A stretch of DNA of 64,000 nucleotides, from NCBI RefSeq assembly GCF_014192375.1, contig NZ_JACHXV010000003.1, positions 124,001 to 188,000 of the forward strand, in the 5' to 3' direction. The notes below the pieces were generated by a model. That model saw only the letters and a program-made list of their open reading frames with translations. It had not been told where the DNA came from and did no database searches. Origin of the DNA: Endobacter medicaginis. Its GTDB lineage: Bacteria > Pseudomonadota > Alphaproteobacteria > Acetobacterales > Acetobacteraceae. Of this stretch, positions 54,812 through 63,315 are shown piece after piece. The first letter of the stretch is position 1. Every line of letters starts with the position of its first letter. The position numbers and the translations under genes were made by a program.

Positions 54812-55876
54812 TCAGGTCTCGGGTGCAATGAGCCGTTGGCCCTCCCTGTCCCAGCGCCACAGATGGGCGTTGGTCAGATGCGTGCCGCCCCACCAGCGGT
54901 CAATCGGGTTATGGCGCGACCAGTCCTCGGTGCCGTCGAGCAGACGGCGGCCGAACGGTGTCAGGACGACGCGACTGTGCCGGAACCGGGCATGGCGTTC
55001 GGTATCGTCGTGCATGTCGAGGGTGAAATCCCGTTCGTCGATGCCGGCCAGCGCCGGAACGGGGGCCGCCGCCAGCCCGCAGAGCATCCGGCCGATGTCC
55101 CAGTAACCGACCGGCAGCTCCTCCCCGTGATGCAGGACACGCCCGATCACCTTCCCGACCAGGCGGTCGTCGTCGGTCTCGATGGGAAGCGAGGTCCGGC
55201 CATACCCGTCAAACCATCGGTGGGCGCTGGCCAGAAGAACGCGCCGCTCCGACTCGCCGAGCCCGTCCGGCCCGGGCAGCTCGGCCAGAAGCTGCCGCAC
55301 GGCGCGCAGCACGCCCGGCATCGTCGTCGTCGCCGGATCGTCCAGCAGGGCTGCCCAAGCCCTCGGCGTCGGTTCGCGAAACGCCTTCCAGGCGCGCCGG
55401 GCCAGCGCGATCTCGCCCTCCGTCACCGCCACCGGGGGCAGCGCCAGCGTGCCCGGTCGCCGCTCGTCGCCAGGCGTTTCCAGTTGCCTCAGCCACAGGC
55501 GCGGCCGGATCTCCGGGTCGCGTCCGAGCCAGTCCAGCAACTGGATCAGCAGCAGTTGTGCATTCGCGTCCGGGTCGATCCACAGCACCACCCGATCGAA
55601 GCTCCGGCCGATCTGCGGCAGCCCGCGCCAGCGCCGTTTCGGCCGGCCGGTCCGGGGATCGGTCGCCTCGCCATCGAACCACCATCCCTCGCGCGCGACA
55701 CCCGCCTGCGCGAACATCGCCCGGCGCGCATCGAGGAACTCCTCCGGGTCGTCGCCGGCCGGCACCGGCCCGAAGGCGAGGTCATGGAAGGGAAAGTTCA
55801 GGATCAGCTCGGCCGCCCGCTCCTGCTTCAGATGACCCATGGCAGGATCGGAATTGCACAGCATCAGGGTCGACAT
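54812..55876 (-). CDS. DUF1835 (and DUF3658-like) domain protein
   Basis: A 354-residue protein starting STLMLCNSDPAMGHLKQ, then FHDLAFGPVPAGDDPEEFLDARR, which matches the DUF1835 pattern (a 'GD..AG.L' start and 'D.L..GPVP'). The C-terminal half (EIALARRAWKAFREPTPRAWAALL, PGLP-like MPGVLRAVRQLLAELPG and GLGESERRVLLA) resembles DUF3658, often fused to it. The function is unknown. ATG 55876 is preceded by GGAG; an ATG at 55909 is in frame. It diverges from the penicillin acylase gene. Confidence 0.78.
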   Translation of the reverse strand: MSTLMLCNSDPAMGHLKQERAAELILNFPFHDLAFGPVPAGDDPEEFLDARRAMFAQAGVAREGWWFDGEATDPRTGRPKRRWRGLPQIGRSFDRVVLWIDPDANAQLLLIQLLDWLGRDPEIRPRLWLRQLETPGDERRPGTLALPPVAVTEGEIALARRAWKAFREPTPRAWAALLDDPATTTMPGVLRAVRQLLAELPGPDGLGESERRVLLASAHRWFDGYGRTSLPIETDDDRLVGKVIGRVLHHGEELPVGYWDIGRMLCGLAAAPVPALAGIDERDFTLDMHDDTERHARFRHSRVVLTPFGRRLLDGTEDWSRHNPIDRWWGGTHLTNAHLWRWDREGQRLIAPET

Positions 55877-55973
55877 CAGCAGGCTCCGGGCTCGCAAGGA
55901 CACACCCACTCTCGCCTGCGTGCCGCCCGGATGCGATCATCGTGATCTTTCGCAACGCAAGGGAGACGGGCGG

Positions 55974-58325
55974 ATGTCCTGGCGGCGTTGGGTCCTGTGG
56001 GGCGCGGGCGGCATCGCCGGTCTGGCACTGCTGCTGGCCGCCGGCCTCGCGAGCTATGGCATCTACGTGCTGGAAGCCTCGCGGCCGCGAGAATCGGGCG
56101 CGCTGGCGCTGCCCGGGCTGTCGGCGCCGGTCACCATCACCCGCGACGCCGAGGGCGTCCCGACGATCCGTGCCGCCACCCGGCTCGATCTGGCGCGCGC
56201 GCTCGGCTTCCTGCACGGCCAGGAGCGCTTCTTCCAGATGGACCTGCTGCGCCGCTCGAGTGCCGGCGAACTCGCAGAGCTGGTCGGCCCGGCCGCGCTT
56301 CCGATCGACCGCGCCCGGCGGCTGCACCGCTTCCGCAGCCGCGCCGGACGCGCCCTGGCCGCGCAGTCGCCGCAGGCCCGCGCGCTGCTCGCCGCCTACA
56401 CGGCCGGGGTGAATGCCGGACTCGCCGCCCTCGGCCATGCGCCGTTCGAATACAGCCTGCTGCGCGCCACCCCCGTGCCCTGGCGCGACGAGGATACCGG
56501 CCTCGTCGTCTATGCGATGTATCTCGACCTGCAGGACTCCGACGGTCGCGCACAGGCGCTGCACGACGCGCTGATCGACAGGCTCGGCCCGCAGATGGCC
56601 GCGCTGCTCGACCCCGACCGCACCCCGTTCGATGCTCCCGACGACGGCTCGGTCGCCCCGTCGCCGGTCCTCCCGGACCATGTCCCCGTGCCCGCCGCCT
56701 GTCCGCCGGCGGCGACGGTGCCGGCACGCGAGCACGGCTCCAACAGCTTCGCGGTGTCGGGCGCGCTCACCGGCACCGGGGCGGCGATGCTGGCCAATGA
56801 CATGCATCTCGACCTCGGCGTGCCCAATCTGTGGTACCGCGCGCGGCAGGTGCTGGCCGATGGCAGCCTCGATCTGAACGGGGTGACGCTGCCCGGCACG
56901 CCGATGCAGGTGGTGGGCAGCAACGGCCACATCGCCTGGGGCTTCACCGACAGCTACATCGCGACCGGCGACCTGATCCGCCTCGACCTGCTGCCGCCCG
57001 CCATGCCGGGCGGGCCGCAGCGCTACGCCACCCCGGACGGCCCGCGCGACATCAAGACGGTGCATGAGCGCCTCTGCGCCCTGCGCGCCGGCTGCGAGGA
57101 CCTGCCCGTCCGCCAGACCATCTGGGGACCGATCCAAGGCGCCGTGGCGGGCGCGCCGGCGGTGTGGCGCTGGATCGCCGAGGACGACGACGCGATCGGT
57201 TTCGACGGGATGGCGGCGCTGGAAGGCGCCGGCGGCGCGCGCGCCGCCCTCGATGCGGCCCATCGCACCGGCCTGCCGCAGCAGAACCTCCTCGTCGCCG
57301 ATGCCGCCGGTCACATCGGCTGGACGGTGATCGGCCGCATCCCGCGCCGCATCGGGCTCGGCGACCGGCGCCCGCACTCCTGGGCCGACGGCACCCGGGG
57401 CTGGACCGGACGCCTCGCGCCGGACGACATTCCACAGATCGTCGACCCGCCTTCGGGCCGGCTGTGGACCGCGAACGGCCGCGTCGTCGGCGGCGCGGCC
57501 CTCGACCGACTCGGCGATGGCGGCTACGCGGACGGGCTGCGCGCCGGGCGCATCCGCGACGACCTGTTCGCGCGCGGCCGCTTCGCCCCCGCCGACCTGC
57601 TGGCGATCCAGACCGACGACCGCGCGGTCGCGCTCGACGACTGGCAGGCGATGCTGCTGGCCGCCCTCGACCGTGCGGGCCGGCCGCAGGATGCGGACCT
57701 GCGTGCGGCGGTGCGCGACTGGGGCGGCCATGCAGTGCCCGATTCGGTCGGCTACCGGGCCGTGCACGAATGGCGCGCCCTCGCCCTGTCGCGGATCTAC
57801 GGCGCCTGGGCGGGCTGCGCCGCCCCGCCCGGTAGCCGCGCGCCCGCACGCGACGACTGGGCGATCGCGGCGATGCTGCGCGCGCGGCCGCCGGGGCTGG
57901 TGCCGCCCGGCTTCGCCGACTGGACCGCGCTCGAATCGACAGTGCTGGACGCGCTCAGGACGCGGATCGCGCAGGCGGGCGGCCTGGCCCGCTTCACCTG
58001 GGGCGCGGTCAACCATGTCGGCATCCATCACCCGCTGGCGCGCGCCGTGCCCGGCCTCTCCCGCCTGACCGATCCGTCCGACCTGCCCGAAGCGGGTGAC
58101 ACCATGGTCCCGCGCGTGCAGATCACCGGCTTCGGCGCGTCGGAACGGCTGGTGGTCAGCCCGGGATGGGAGGGCGAGGGGCTGCTGTCGATGCCGTCGA
58201 CGCAGGGCGGCAACCCGCTCTCGGGCTACGGCGACGCCGCCCACGAGGCGTGGCGGCTCGGTCGTCCGTATCCGCTGCTGCCAGGCAGGCCGGTCGCGAC
58301 CCTGGTGCTGCGCCCGCCCGGCTGA
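55974..58325 (+). CDS. Penicillin acylase family protein
   Basis: A 783-residue Ntn-hydrolase precursor with a hydrophobic N-terminal anchor/signal (WVLWGAGGIAGLALLLAAGL), an alpha chain with RDAEGVPTIRA and LGFLHGQERFFQMDLLRR, then the autoprocessing site HGSNSFAVSG, where the Ser after Gly becomes the N-terminal nucleophile of the beta chain. Family members cleave penicillins or N-acyl homoserine lactones (quorum quenching) in the periplasm. The substrate here is not known. ATG 55974 follows GGGAGA; an in-frame ATG at 55839 lies inside the divergent gene and is unlikely. Confidence 0.92.
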   Translation: MSWRRWVLWGAGGIAGLALLLAAGLASYGIYVLEASRPRESGALALPGLSAPVTITRDAEGVPTIRAATRLDLARALGFLHGQERFFQMDLLRRSSAGELAELVGPAALPIDRARRLHRFRSRAGRALAAQSPQARALLAAYTAGVNAGLAALGHAPFEYSLLRATPVPWRDEDTGLVVYAMYLDLQDSDGRAQALHDALIDRLGPQMAALLDPDRTPFDAPDDGSVAPSPVLPDHVPVPAACPPAATVPAREHGSNSFAVSGALTGTGAAMLANDMHLDLGVPNLWYRARQVLADGSLDLNGVTLPGTPMQVVGSNGHIAWGFTDSYIATGDLIRLDLLPPAMPGGPQRYATPDGPRDIKTVHERLCALRAGCEDLPVRQTIWGPIQGAVAGAPAVWRWIAEDDDAIGFDGMAALEGAGGARAALDAAHRTGLPQQNLLVADAAGHIGWTVIGRIPRRIGLGDRRPHSWADGTRGWTGRLAPDDIPQIVDPPSGRLWTANGRVVGGAALDRLGDGGYADGLRAGRIRDDLFARGRFAPADLLAIQTDDRAVALDDWQAMLLAALDRAGRPQDADLRAAVRDWGGHAVPDSVGYRAVHEWRALALSRIYGAWAGCAAPPGSRAPARDDWAIAAMLRARPPGLVPPGFADWTALESTVLDALRTRIAQAGGLARFTWGAVNHVGIHHPLARAVPGLSRLTDPSDLPEAGDTMVPRVQITGFGASERLVVSPGWEGEGLLSMPSTQGGNPLSGYGDAAHEAWRLGRPYPLLPGRPVATLVLRPPG

Positions 58326-58438
58326 GCCGTCGCAAAAACATTGCATCGCCGCCCGGTTCTGCGACAGTTTTGGCAAAAGGACACAAGGGACGGATCCGAC
58401 GGTCGCACCGCAGATGACACCATCAGCGGGAGGACGTC

Positions 58439-58771
58439 GTGGCTGGCAGGTTCGAGATCTACACCGATTCCGCGGGACAGCACCGCTTCCGGCTGCGGGC
58501 CGGCAATGGCGAGGTGGTGCTCGTCTCGGAGGGCTACAAGCGGCGGATCAACGCCCGCAAGGGCGTCGCCTCCGTGCAGCGCAACGTCCTGCGCGACGAG
58601 CGTTTCGAGCGCCGGACGACACGATCCGGCGCGCCGATGTTCAACCTGCGCGCCGCGAACGGCCAGGTGATCGGCACCTCCGAGGCTTATGCGAGCCTCG
58701 AGGCGCGCGAGGACGGCATCGACGCGGTCCGTCGCGCCGCTCCGTTGGCGACGGTGGCCGAACTGCCGTGA
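58439..58771 (+). CDS. YegP family (DUF1508) protein
   Basis: A 110-residue protein formed by two DUF1508 repeats: FEIYTDSAGQHRFRLRAGNGEVVLVSEGYK and, after ~50 residues, FERRTTRSGAPMFNLRAANGQVIGTSEAY. Family members are small soluble proteins of unknown function. The start is GTG at 58439 with GGGAGGA upstream. Confidence 0.9.
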   Translation: MAGRFEIYTDSAGQHRFRLRAGNGEVVLVSEGYKRRINARKGVASVQRNVLRDERFERRTTRSGAPMFNLRAANGQVIGTSEAYASLEAREDGIDAVRRAAPLATVAELP

Positions 58772-58793
58772 CCGGGCGTGGCCGGCGACGCGA

Positions 58794-59429
58794 TCAGCCG
58801 TGGTTGGCGACCTGCCTGTCGAGCGCGGCGAGCAGCGCGTCGACATTGCCGCCATGGCTGGACAGGAACGAGGCGTAGTCCTGACGCTGGGTGATGACCA
58901 GCGACACGCCCTCGACGACCACGTCCTCGATCTTCGGCTGGCCGGCCACCTCGTTGACCTTCCACAGCACGCTGGCCGGATTCTGGCCCGGACGTGTCAG
59001 CGTGGAGTGCACATAGGTGCCGTCGGCGCGCGCCTCGGAGGTGCCGATCGCCAGCGACAGCCCCTCATAGGCGCCCAGCTTGTCGGAGATGCTGTTGGCG
59101 AGAACCTTGTGGAACAGCGCGACGTAGCGCTGCTTCTGCGCCGGCGTGGCGGTGCGCCAGTAGCGGCCGAGGCAGGACTGCGCGATCTGGTCGACCGCCA
59201 CGTCGCGATCGACCACCGCCAGCACCGCGGCGACCTTGGAGGCATGGCTGCCGGCGCCGTTCACCGTCGCCACCAGGCGCTGCGAGACGGTCTGCAGGAA
59301 GCTGGTATCGACGGTTTCCGCGACGGCCGCCGTCGCGGTGAGTGCCACCGGCAGGGCGGCCGCGACCGGCAGCGCGGCGAGCGCTGCGCTCAGCAGCAGG
59401 GAGCGGGACGAGGCAGGCAGCAGGCTCAT
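58794..59429 (-). CDS. mlaC: MlaC-like phospholipid-binding ABC transport protein
   Basis: A 211-residue periplasmic protein with a Sec signal peptide (to about residue 38, AVAETV) and the Ttg2D/MlaC domain: FLQTVSQRLVATVNG, CLGRYWRTATPAQKQRYVALFHKVLANS and PKIEDVVVEGVSLVITQRQDYASFL. MlaC ferries phospholipids between the MlaA complex in the outer membrane and MlaFEDB in the inner membrane. It follows mlaA by 36 bases on the same strand. mlaFEDB is not in the window. Confidence 0.9.
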   Translation of the reverse strand: MSLLPASSRSLLLSAALAALPVAAALPVALTATAAVAETVDTSFLQTVSQRLVATVNGAGSHASKVAAVLAVVDRDVAVDQIAQSCLGRYWRTATPAQKQRYVALFHKVLANSISDKLGAYEGLSLAIGTSEARADGTYVHSTLTRPGQNPASVLWKVNEVAGQPKIEDVVVEGVSLVITQRQDYASFLSSHGGNVDALLAALDRQVANHG

Positions 59430-59465
59430 GGATACTCTTTCGTCTGGCGTCGGTGCCGCGCGCGC

Positions 59466-60353
59466 TCAGGGGCGCACGCGCACCGGGATCGGCTTCGCCG
59501 GCGCGGCGACCGCCGGGGGGTGGGTCTGCCCCTGGTCGGAGGAGTCGCTGTACCAGTTCGGCACGGTGGCACGATGATCGTTCTCGAGCGCGTCGAGTTC
59601 CGCCTGGGTGTGCTGGCGGTAGAGGCTGCGGATCGTCGCATAGGGGTCGAGCGCGTCCTTGGTGATCGCGTCGAGCTGGTCGAGCACCTGGGCGCGGGCA
59701 TCGACGATGTTGAGCCCGTAGAGCGACCAGTTCAGCGTCAGCAGCCCGTAGCCGCGCGGCACGTAGTTCAGCGGATTGACGCCGATGTCGATGCCGGTGC
59801 CCGCGACCCCGCGGAAGCTGGACGGCCCCACCAGCGGCACGAACAGATACGGCCCCTGCGGGATGCCCCAGCTTCCGAGCGTGAGGTTGCCCGAGGCGGT
59901 GTGCGCTGGCCAGCCCCAGCCGGTGGCGACGTCGAAGATGCCGGCCACGCCCACGGTGGAGTTGATGACGAAGCGCATGAAGGTGTCGCCGGCGCGGCGC
60001 GGCTTGGCCTCGGCGACGTCATTGAAGAACACCACCGGCGAATTGATGTTGCTCAGCAGGTTGTGCGCGCCCGTCCGCACCGGCGCCGGCACCGCCCACA
60101 CATAGGCCTTGGCCACCGGCTTGAGCGTGTAGCGGTCGAGCGTGGTGCTGACGTTGTAGAAGGTCCGGTTGGTCGGCTCCAGCGGGTCGTTGGTCTGGTT
60201 GTATTCGGCGAGCGCGTCCGGATCGGTCGGCTTGGTCGCGCAACCGGCAAGGCTGACGGCGATGGCCAGCGAGAGGCTCGCGACAGCGCCCCCACGGTTG
60301 CCCCGGCGAATCTGCCGGGCGGGGCTTTGCGGGTCCTGGGGGCGCATCGGCAT
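59466..60353 (-). CDS. mlaA: MlaA/VacJ outer-membrane lipoprotein
   Basis: A 295-residue lipoprotein with lipobox SLAGC near residue 38 and the VacJ domain: DPLEPTNRTFYNVSTTLDRYTLKPVAKAY, FFNDVAEAKPRRAGDTFMRFVINSTVGVAGIFDVA, ASGNLTLGSWGIPQGPYLFVPLVGPSSFRG and YGLNIVDARAQVLDQLDA. It removes mislaid phospholipids from the outer leaflet of the outer membrane. ATG 60353, with a second at codon 3. Upstream lies a perfect 14-bp palindrome that could be an operator. Confidence 0.94.
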   Translation of the reverse strand: MPMRPQDPQSPARQIRRGNRGGAVASLSLAIAVSLAGCATKPTDPDALAEYNQTNDPLEPTNRTFYNVSTTLDRYTLKPVAKAYVWAVPAPVRTGAHNLLSNINSPVVFFNDVAEAKPRRAGDTFMRFVINSTVGVAGIFDVATGWGWPAHTASGNLTLGSWGIPQGPYLFVPLVGPSSFRGVAGTGIDIGVNPLNYVPRGYGLLTLNWSLYGLNIVDARAQVLDQLDAITKDALDPYATIRSLYRQHTQAELDALENDHRATVPNWYSDSSDQGQTHPPAVAAPAKPIPVRVRP

Positions 60354-60435
60354 GAACGTCCTCGGCTTTGCGACTTGGCAGCCAAAATCATTAACACGGC
60401 GTCGGTTGACGACAAGATAACCGCGACGGTCGTTC

Positions 60436-60449
60436 TGACCGATCGGTCA
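60436..60449. promoter_or_regulatory. Perfect 14-bp palindrome, TetR-type operator candidate
   Basis: TGACCGATCGGTCA lies in the 238-bp region between divergent mlaA and metF, 83 bases from the mlaA start. A shorter related CGATCGGTCG occurs at about 60479-60488. Symmetric sites of this size are typical of TetR-family repressors, but no such gene is nearby. Confidence 0.45.
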
Positions 60450-60591
60450 CCATGCACACAACTGGCCGGACAGAGCAACGATCGGTCGCAACGCCGCGTT
60501 CCCCCCAGCGTCCAAGACACGCCGCGATGGTGGCATTGCCGCCACACCCGCCGATACCACAGCCGGCCGAACGCGGTTATATGGGCCGGCC

Positions 60592-61536
60592 ATGAACGAC
60601 CTCGCCCCTGCCCAAGGCTCCGCCTCGCCTCTCGAACGCTGGCTCACCGGTCCGCGCTTCGCCGGCCTGCCCGCGCCCGGCGCGGTGGGCGTGCCGCGCC
60701 TGTCGTTCGAGTTCTTCCCGCCGCGCACCGCGCCGGTCGAGGCGCAGGCCTGGGCGGCGATCCAGCGCCTCGCGCCGCTGGCACCGCATTTCGTCTCCGT
60801 CACCTACGGCGCCGGCGGCTCCGTGCAGGACCGCACCCACCGCATGGTCGCCCGCATCCTGCGCGAGACCACGCTCACCCCTGCGGCCCACCTGACCTGC
60901 GTGGGTGCCAGCCGGGGCGCGGTGGACGACATCGCGCGTCGCTACTGGGATGCCGGCGTGCGCCACATCGTCGCCCTGCGCGGCGACCCGCCGCCGGGCG
61001 AGCGCTTCTCGGTCCATCCCGACGGCTATCGCGACGCCGCCGACCTGGTCGCCGGCCTCCGGCGCATCGCCTCGTTCGAGATCTCGGTCGCCGCCTATCC
61101 GGAGGTGCACCCCGAGGCCGCGAGCCCGGATGCCGATCTCGACAACCTGCGCCGCAAGCTCGATGCCGGGGCCAGCCGCGCCATCACCCAGCTCTTCTTC
61201 GACACCGACATCTATCTGCGCTTCATCGACCGCTGCCATGCCAAGGGCATCACCGCGCCGGTGGTGCCCGGCATCATGCCGATCTCCAATTTCGCCAAGG
61301 CGCGGCGCTTCGTCGCCAGCTGCGGGGCGAGCGTGCCGCGCTGGCTGGACGGGCTGTTCGAGGGGCTCGACACCGACGAGGGCTCGCAGCACCTGGTCGG
61401 CGCCGTGGTCGCCGCCGAGCAGGTGCGGCTGCTCCAGGCCAACGGCGTCGACGAGTTCCACTTCTACACCCTCAACCGCGCGGAGATGAGCTACGCCATC
61501 GCCCATCTGCTCGGAGCCCGCCCGCGCAGCGGCTGA
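60592..61536 (+). CDS. metF: Methylenetetrahydrofolate reductase
   Basis: A 314-residue flavoenzyme reducing 5,10-methylene-THF to 5-methyl-THF for methionine synthesis. Motifs: LSFEFFPPRT with the catalytic Glu, FVSVTYGAGG, HLTCVGASR, HIVALRGDPP, ITQLFFDTDIYLRF, PGIMPISNFAKARRF and FHFYTLNRAEMSYAIAHLLG. It starts at ATG 60592. I saw no S-adenosylmethionine-type riboswitch in the upstream region. Confidence 0.95.
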   Translation: MNDLAPAQGSASPLERWLTGPRFAGLPAPGAVGVPRLSFEFFPPRTAPVEAQAWAAIQRLAPLAPHFVSVTYGAGGSVQDRTHRMVARILRETTLTPAAHLTCVGASRGAVDDIARRYWDAGVRHIVALRGDPPPGERFSVHPDGYRDAADLVAGLRRIASFEISVAAYPEVHPEAASPDADLDNLRRKLDAGASRAITQLFFDTDIYLRFIDRCHAKGITAPVVPGIMPISNFAKARRFVASCGASVPRWLDGLFEGLDTDEGSQHLVGAVVAAEQVRLLQANGVDEFHFYTLNRAEMSYAIAHLLGARPRSG

Positions 61537-61598
61537 TCCCTTGACACGGCCCCGCCAGTAGCTTCCGCTCGGACGACGACAACCGGGGCGGGCGCCAC

Positions 61599-62732
61599 AT
61601 GGATCAGATGATGACGGGCGCGATCGAGGCGGACAGCCCGCGCGGCTGCACGGGGTGCGGTACAAGGCCGGCGGTCTCGCACGGTGCTGCGGCCCGCGCC
61701 GAGGGCGCCGACCTGCGCCGCGTGCGCATCCACCCCGATCACTGGTATCCGCTCGCCTGGTCGCGCGAGCTCAAGCCCGGCCGCACGCTGGCGGTCAGCT
61801 TCGCCGGCGAGCCGATCGTGCTGGTCCGCCCGAAGGACGGCCGTGTGTTCGCCCTCGAGGACCGCTGCGCCCACCGCCAGGTCAAGCTCAGCGCCGGCGT
61901 GGTGAAGGGCTGCACCGTGCAGTGCGGCTATCACGGCTGGGCCTACGATGCGTCGGGCAAGTGCACCGACGTCCCCTATCTGGGCAAGGGCAAGCTGCCC
62001 AACGGCGTGCGCGCCTACCCCTGCCGCGAGGCCAGCGGCATGATCCTGGTCTTCCCCGGCGACCCCGAACTCGCCGCCCGCACCCCGCTGCCCGGGCTGG
62101 GGGCCAGTGCCGATCCCGCCTACAAGACCCGCCGCCTCGGCCGCGCCGTCGACTGCCACTACAGCTTCATGCACGAGAACCTGATGGACATGAACCATCA
62201 GTTCCTGCACCGCAGGCAGATGGGCCAGATCCGGCCGCGCTTCCTTGGCCAGCGCGCCACCGATGACATGGTCGAGGCGCGCTACAGCTTCGCGCGCACC
62301 GGCGGCAAGCAGCCGCTGGGCGAGGCGGCGATCTTCGGCAAGCGCCGCGGCGAGCAGGAGGCGCTCGCCGAGACCGACGTGATGACCATCCGCACCGAAT
62401 ACCCGTACCAGACGCTGACCATCCGTACCAACGGCGCGAAACCGGTGATGGAGCTGTGGATCGTCTACGTCCCGCTCGACGCCGAGCAGCGCCGCCACCG
62501 TACCTTCGGCCTGCTGTCGATCCAGCGCCCGCCGGTCCCGCTGCTGCTCGATGCCGCCTGGCCGGTGCTGGTGCTGTTCACCGAACGCATCTTCAAGGAG
62601 GACCGCGACATCGTCGAGATGGAGCAAGCCGCCCATGACGCGCAGGGGGCGGACTGGAACCAGGAGGTGTTTCCGGTGATCCGCGCCCTGCGCCACCTGC
62701 TGCGCACGCGCGGCCTCGCCCCCGCCGCCTGA
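61599..62732 (+). CDS. Rieske non-heme iron oxygenase, alpha-subunit type
   Basis: A 377-residue protein. The Rieske [2Fe-2S] ligands are CAH near residue 90 and CGYHGW about 18 residues later. The catalytic domain has ENLMDMNHQFLHR, carrying the bridging acid and two iron-binding histidines in the usual D-x2-H-x4-H pattern. It should oxidise an aromatic or other hydrophobic substrate with an electron-transfer partner encoded elsewhere. The substrate is unknown. The first ~35 residues include a CTGCG motif not typical of the family. TTGACA lies at 61541-61546, but no clear -10 follows it. Confidence 0.88.
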   Translation: MDQMMTGAIEADSPRGCTGCGTRPAVSHGAAARAEGADLRRVRIHPDHWYPLAWSRELKPGRTLAVSFAGEPIVLVRPKDGRVFALEDRCAHRQVKLSAGVVKGCTVQCGYHGWAYDASGKCTDVPYLGKGKLPNGVRAYPCREASGMILVFPGDPELAARTPLPGLGASADPAYKTRRLGRAVDCHYSFMHENLMDMNHQFLHRRQMGQIRPRFLGQRATDDMVEARYSFARTGGKQPLGEAAIFGKRRGEQEALAETDVMTIRTEYPYQTLTIRTNGAKPVMELWIVYVPLDAEQRRHRTFGLLSIQRPPVPLLLDAAWPVLVLFTERIFKEDRDIVEMEQAAHDAQGADWNQEVFPVIRALRHLLRTRGLAPAA

Positions 62733-62752
62733 ATGCGCCGTCCCCCCTCCCG

Positions 62753-63184
62753 ATGGTGCTGATCCCCGTCACCCGCGCGATCGCGATCGACGAGAACGAG
62801 ATCGAGGAAAGCTTCGTGCGCGCCTCCGGCGCCGGCGGGCAGAACATCCAGCGCGTCTCCTCCGCGGTGCGGCTGCGCTTCGACATCCTCGGCAGTCCCA
62901 ACCTGCCCGAACCGGTGCGCCGGCGCCTGCTGCGTCTGGGAGGGTCAAGGGTCAGCCGCGACGGCGTGCTGGTGATCGCGGCCCAGGAACACCGCACCCA
63001 GGCCCGCAACCGGCAGGCCGCGCTGGAGCGGCTGCTCGAGCTGCTGCGCCAGGCGGCCGCACCCCCGCCGCCGGTGCGCCGCCCGACCCGCCCCACGCTC
63101 GGATCGCAGACCCGCCGGCTGGACGCCAAGGCCGGCCGCGCCGCCATCAAGGCCGGTCGCGGCCGTATCGCCCCCGAGGGCTGA
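62753..63184 (+). CDS. arfB: Alternative ribosome-rescue factor / peptidyl-tRNA hydrolase ArfB
   Basis: A 143-residue protein with the catalytic GGQ motif in RASGAGGQNIQRVSSAVRLRFD, without the codon-recognition domains of release factors, and a basic tail (RRLDAKAGRAAIKAGRGRI) that enters the mRNA channel of stalled ribosomes. It frees nascent chains on ribosomes lacking a stop codon. ATG 62753, with no clear ribosome site; 20 bases after the Rieske gene. Confidence 0.93.
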   Translation: MVLIPVTRAIAIDENEIEESFVRASGAGGQNIQRVSSAVRLRFDILGSPNLPEPVRRRLLRLGGSRVSRDGVLVIAAQEHRTQARNRQAALERLLELLRQAAAPPPPVRRPTRPTLGSQTRRLDAKAGRAAIKAGRGRIAPEG

Positions 63185-63192
63185 GTGCCTGT

Positions 63193-63222
63193 CCGGGAAT
63201 GCGCCGTGCGGCGCATTCCCGG
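63193..63222 (+). terminator. GC-rich hairpin after arfB
   Basis: A perfect 13-bp stem CCGGGAATGCGCC / GGCGCATTCCCGG with a GTGC loop, eight bases after the arfB stop. No T tract follows, so termination, if any, would be factor-assisted. Confidence 0.55.
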
Positions 63223-63315
63223 GCCCCGGCCCCGGCCCGCCGCGCCGTTAACCGAACGTCAACGCTTGGCAGCCTATCCTCGTCCCGCCGGGACATGCCG
63301 GAGACCAGAGGATCC

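Noticed and set aside
60354-60591. S-adenosylmethionine-type riboswitch before metF
   Set aside because: I could not find the conserved core of any SAM or SAH riboswitch class in the region.
61541-61570. TTGACA as a full promoter for the Rieske gene
   Set aside because: No acceptable -10 hexamer at 16-18 bases spacing, so only the -35-like match was mentioned.
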